Below, one piece after another: positions 6,749-8,717 of a DNA stretch of 8,717 nt. This DNA is from Clostridia bacterium (GTDB lineage Bacteria > Bacillota > Clostridia > Oscillospirales > UBA644). The position numbers and the translations under genes are program-made. Below the pieces are notes generated by a model. That model had not been told where the DNA came from, searched no databases, and was given only the letters and a program-made list of their open reading frames with translations. Each line of letters starts with the position of its first letter. Position 1 is the first letter of the stretch. Where the stretch lies: the NCBI GenBank assembly GCA_017424085.1, contig JAFPBP010000137.1:1-8717 (forward strand), written 5' to 3'.

Positions 6749-7737
6749 ATTACCTGCCCGCATCCGACCGCTACGAACGCATGTCCTACCGCCGCTGTGG
6801 GCGCAGCGGACTTCTCCTTCCTGCCATTTCCTTAGGGCTTTGGCACAATTTCGGCAACATCACCCCCTTTGGACAGCAGCAAAGCCTGCTGCGCAAGGCG
6901 TTCGATCTGGGGATCACCCACTTTGATCTTGCCAACAACTACGGTCCGCCCTACGGCGAAGCGGAACGGAATTTCGGCGTTCACATGGATCGGGATTGGC
7001 GTCCCCACCGCGACGAGCTGATCATCTCCACCAAGGCGGGCTACGACATGTGGCAGGGCCCCTACGGAAACAACGGAAGCCGCAAATATCTCATCGCAAG
7101 TCTGGACCAATCCCTGAAGCGGATGCATCTGGATTACGTGGATATTTTTTATCATCACCGCCCCGATCCAAACACCCCCATCGAGGAGACCATGGGTGCG
7201 CTGGATCACATCGTTCGGAGCGGGAAGGCTCTGTACGTGGGGGTTTCCAACTATAACGCCGAGCAGACCGCCATCGCCGCGGAGACCCTGCGCCGTCTGG
7301 GAACTCCCATGCTGATCCATCAGCCCAACTATTCCATGATGAATCGCTCCATCGAGCACGGGCTGACGCAGGTTTTGGAGGATGAGGGGATCGGATGCAT
7401 CGCCTTTGCGCCCCTGCGCAACGGGATCCTCACCAACCGATATCTGAACGGCACCCCCGCAGATTCCCGCGCCGTTCACGATCCCCGCTATCTGAAGGAA
7501 CGGGACGTGACCGAGGAACGGCTTGCCCTGGTTCGCGCTCTGAATGAGATCGCGCTCCGCCGCGGGCAGACCATGGCACAGATGGCGCTCCAATGGACGC
7601 TGCGGGACCCCGTAGTGACCTCCGCGCTGATCGGAGCCAGCAAGCCCGAGCAGATCGAGGAAAACGTCCGAGCACTGACCTACGAACCCCTTACCGACGA
7701 AGAGCTGGCAGAAATCGATCGGATCCTTATGTCATAA
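6745..7737 (+). CDS. Aldo/keto reductase, YghZ-like (L-glyceraldehyde 3-phosphate reductase family)
   Basis: This 330-residue NADPH-dependent reductase of the AKR superfamily closely resembles E. coli YghZ along its whole length. Shared stretches include RKAFDLGITHFDLANNYGPP, ISTKAGYDMW, SRKYL.ASLDQSLKRM and GKALYVG. The catalytic tetrad is present as Asp61, Tyr66, Lys97 and His138 (in YHHRPD). IGASKPEQIEEN (297-308) is the cofactor-binding end. The start overlaps the isomerase stop in an ATGA, with AAAGGTGAG just upstream, so the two are translationally coupled. YghZ reduces L-glyceraldehyde 3-phosphate and methylglyoxal. Here it may reduce an aldehyde or keto sugar made by its operon partners, which is inference. 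No plus-strand terminator is visible after its stop. Confidence 0.9.
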   Translation: MNYLPASDRYERMSYRRCGRSGLLLPAISLGLWHNFGNITPFGQQQSLLRKAFDLGITHFDLANNYGPPYGEAERNFGVHMDRDWRPHRDELIISTKAGYDMWQGPYGNNGSRKYLIASLDQSLKRMHLDYVDIFYHHRPDPNTPIEETMGALDHIVRSGKALYVGVSNYNAEQTAIAAETLRRLGTPMLIHQPNYSMMNRSIEHGLTQVLEDEGIGCIAFAPLRNGILTNRYLNGTPADSRAVHDPRYLKERDVTEERLALVRALNEIALRRGQTMAQMALQWTLRDPVVTSALIGASKPEQIEENVRALTYEPLTDEELAEIDRILMS

Positions 7738-7740
7738 GTC

Positions 7741-7841
7741 AAAAACCGACCTCGGCTCCGAGGGGACCCGCCTCGCCGCCAAATCGGTAGGTGCCCGTTC
7801 GGCGCAAAGGACGGACCGATCTTCCAATAGTCCCTGCACAA
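7741..7841 (-). ncRNA. Candidate structured small RNA on the minus strand, ending in a U-tract
   Basis: Read on the minus strand, an RNA of about 100 nt would start near 7841 and end in the five T at 7741-7745. Nested pairings found by eye are GGGAC (7830-7834) with GUCCC (7763-7767), AGAUCGGU (7815-7822) with ACCGAUUU (7781-7788), and the hairpin CCUCGG-AG-CCGAGG (7750-7763). The second stem needs a G-U pair that is allowed only on the minus strand; the plus strand has an A-C mismatch there. ACCGA (in 7783-7788) can alternatively pair with UCGGU at 7745-7749, just before the U-tract, so the two folds exclude each other. I do not recognise an RNA family. It could instead be a dispersed palindromic repeat or a read-through 3' element. 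Confidence 0.3.
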
Positions 7842-7847
7842 AAAGGA

Positions 7848-7876
7848 ATTGTAACAAAAATAAAAACCCCATTGAA
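7848..7876 (-). promoter_or_regulatory. Possible minus-strand promoter for the candidate small RNA
   Basis: On the minus strand TGTTACAAT (7848-7856) is an extended -10, with TTCAAT (7871-7876) as a poor -35 at 17 nt. It overlaps the -35 of the ferritin promoter, so the two would compete. AT-rich DNA yields such matches by chance, hence low confidence. Confidence 0.3.
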
Positions 7877-7900
7877 TTTTTTGAAAAAATGTGATATAAT
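7872..7900 (+). promoter_or_regulatory. Ferritin promoter (extended -10)
   Basis: TTGAAT (7872-7877) and TATAAT (7895-7900) are 17 nt apart, and TGA before the -10 makes an extended TGnTATAAT. The start would fall near 7907, giving a leader of about 30 nt. I saw no clear Fur-type inverted repeat over it. Confidence 0.75.
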
Positions 7901-7923
7901 AAAATTACCGAAAATCTTACCTT

Positions 7924-7930
7924 GGAGGAA
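7924..7930 (+). promoter_or_regulatory. Ribosome binding site of ferritin
   Basis: GGAGGAA is 6 nt before the ATG at 7937. A second ATG follows at once (7940), so the protein may begin at either Met; 7937 has the better spacing and makes residue numbers match E. coli FtnA. Confidence 0.65.
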
Positions 7931-7936
7931 TGAACT

Positions 7937-8449
7937 ATGATGAATGAAAAAGTGCACGCATTGCTGAATCAGCAGATCAATAAAGAATTCTATTCCGCCT
8001 ATCTGTATCTGGATTTTTCCAACTACTTTGAGGATGCGGGTCTGGACGGCTTTGCCAACTGGTATAAGGTTCAGGCGCAGGAGGAGCGGGATCACGCCAT
8101 GCTCTTCTATCAATACCTGCAGAACGAGAATCAGAAGGTTACTCTGGAAGCCATCGCAAAGCCCGATAAGGAATTCACCTGCCACATGGACGTGCTGAAG
8201 GCGGGGCTGGAGCACGAGGAATACGTGACCTCCCTGATCAACGACATTTATGCGGCGGCGTACGAGGTGCGCGACTTCCGCACCATGCAGTTCCTGGACT
8301 GGTTCGTCAAGGAGCAGGGCGAGGAGGAGACCAACGCCAACGATCTGATCACCAAGCTGGATCTGTTCGGCTCCGATCCCAAGAGCCTCTATATGCTCAA
8401 TCAGGAGCTGGCTGCCCGCGTTTACACCGCCCCCTCTCTGGTTCTGTAA
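7937..8449 (+). CDS. ftnA: Non-haem ferritin, FtnA type
   Basis: This is the iron-storage cage subunit. It oxidises Fe(II) at a di-iron ferroxidase site and stores the mineral in a 24-subunit cytoplasmic shell. The 170-residue length is usual for bacterial ferritin. All ferroxidase ligands are visible and, with the start at 7937, carry the same numbers as in E. coli FtnA: Glu17, Glu50 and His53 (in QEERDH), Glu94, Gln127 and Glu130. Tyr24 and the third-site residues Glu126 and Glu129 are also kept. There is no haem-ligand Met at the bacterioferritin position that I can point to, and the sequence pattern (NQQINKEFYSAYLYL) is that of FtnA. It has its own promoter and terminator, so it is a single-gene unit unrelated to the sugar operon upstream. 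Confidence 0.95.
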   Translation: MMNEKVHALLNQQINKEFYSAYLYLDFSNYFEDAGLDGFANWYKVQAQEERDHAMLFYQYLQNENQKVTLEAIAKPDKEFTCHMDVLKAGLEHEEYVTSLINDIYAAAYEVRDFRTMQFLDWFVKEQGEEETNANDLITKLDLFGSDPKSLYMLNQELAARVYTAPSLVL

Positions 8450-8456
8450 TCCCCTC

Positions 8457-8485
8457 AAGACCTCTCTGCGGAGAGGTCTTTTTTT
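8457..8485 (+). terminator. Intrinsic terminator of ferritin
   Basis: AAGACCTCTC (8457-8466) pairs perfectly with GAGAGGTCTT (8471-8480) around a TGCG loop, and seven T (8479-8485) follow. It starts 7 nt after the ferritin stop. Confidence 0.95.
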
Positions 8486-8497
8486 CAAAGAAGACAT

Positions 8498-8537
8498 AAA
8501 AAACCGTCCCTCGGACTTTCCGTGGGACGGTATTTTT
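8498..8537. terminator. Bidirectional intrinsic terminator between ferritin and the convergent surface-protein gene
   Basis: ACCGTCCC (8503-8510) pairs with GGGACGGT (8524-8531), and CGGA pairs with TCCG inside after one T-T mismatch, leaving a 3-nt loop. TATTTTT follows on the plus strand and a run of T (8498-8503 complement) on the minus strand, so it can stop transcription both ways. It is mainly the terminator of the minus-strand gene, since ferritin already has its own. Confidence 0.85.
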
Positions 8538-8569
8538 ATTGGAATTCAACGCTTCTTACAAAGCTCCGA

Positions 8570-8717
8570 TTATTCGGCATCCTCAAGAAGAGATCTTCTC
8601 TTGAGCAGCACGGCAACGCCGAGGGCGATGGTCGCGACAGCGGTTGCGATGGCGCCGTAGAGGGTGCGATCGGAGGTTTCGGGGACGGGCTCTTCGGGGA
8701 TCTCGAAGATGTAGGTG
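8570..8717 (-). CDS. C-terminal end of a surface-anchored protein (5' part outside window)
   Basis: Only the last 48 residues are in the window, reading on the minus strand from codon 8716-8714 to the TAA at 8570-8572. The layout is that of a cell-wall sorting or membrane-anchor tail. An acidic, Pro-rich stretch (EIPEEPVPETSD) is followed by a hydrophobic segment of about 19 residues (LYGAIATAVATIALGVAVLL). It continues with the basic KRR and a short cytoplasmic tail SSLEDAE. VPETS resembles an LPXTG-type sortase motif but has Val for Leu and Ser for Gly, so it may be a variant site or simply a transmembrane anchor. Function of the exposed part is unknown. The bidirectional terminator 30-70 nt downstream supports a real gene end. 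Confidence 0.75.
   Translation of the reverse strand, partial: TYIFEIPEEPVPETSDRTLYGAIATAVATIALGVAVLLKRRSLLEDAE

Larger units (their letters stand above)
7738..7936. other. 199-nt gap: GC-rich inverted repeats, then AT-rich ferritin promoter region
   Basis: No open frame here looks like a gene. Positions 7741-7834 are GC-rich and full of inverted repeats. From 7838 the sequence turns AT-rich and holds two opposed promoter-like elements. No plus-strand U-tract follows a hairpin, so the upstream operon has no clear intrinsic terminator in its own direction. Confidence 0.7.

Noticed and set aside
7745..7788. Plus-strand terminator of the reductase operon formed by ACCGA and TCGGT
   Set aside because: No T-run follows TCGGT on the plus strand; the T-run is on the minus strand instead.
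7739..8497. A 252-codon minus-strand open frame across ferritin and its promoter
   Set aside because: It runs through the ferritin terminator, coding sequence and promoter in antisense and has no independent start signals or family match. It also argues against the minus-strand RNA of 7741-7841 being coding.
8582..8605. 24-bp imperfect palindrome centred on AGATCT near the end of the surface-protein gene
   Set aside because: It lies within the coding frame of the tail, has two central mismatches and no loop, and is best explained by codons for Lys/Arg/Ser/Leu.

Overview
The window looks like a chromosomal segment of a GC-rich member of the Bacillota, most likely a gut-type Clostridia such as an Oscillospirales relative. 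The genus is inference. The pointers are strong GGAGG ribosome binding sites, TATAAT-type promoters in short AT-rich gaps, U-tract intrinsic terminators, and the end of a surface protein with a cell-wall-sorting-like tail. I see no insertion sequence, phage gene, CRISPR array, tRNA or rRNA. Most of the window is ordinary carbon-uptake and metabolic sequence.

Region 1 (1-3168, + strand) is the end of mglB followed by mglA and mglC. Together they form a galactose/glucose-type sugar ABC importer in the order binding protein, double ATPase, permease. The genes are nearly contiguous and the promoter lies outside the window. Region 2 (3171-4111) is an AraC-family regulator on the - strand. It ends 2 bp from mglC, convergently. 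Its promoter lies back to back with a + strand promoter in a 137-bp gap that holds three ACACTTT repeats and a 12-bp palindrome.

Region 3 (4112-7737, + strand) is a probable three-gene operon: a cytoplasmic heparinase II/III-family protein, a sugar-phosphate isomerase/epimerase-type TIM barrel, and a YghZ-like aldo/keto reductase. The last two overlap by 4 bp. The layout suggests a small AraC-controlled module that cleaves and then converts an imported uronic-acid-containing or similar oligosaccharide. The substrate cannot be read from sequence.

Region 4 (7738-8537) holds a non-coding gap and then a single-gene ferritin unit with its own promoter and a strong terminator. The gap contains nested inverted repeats that read best as a structured RNA on the - strand, with an extended -10 and a U-tract. 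It is the best candidate here for something undescribed. Region 5 (8498-8717) has a bidirectional terminator and the last 48 residues of a - strand, C-terminally anchored surface protein.
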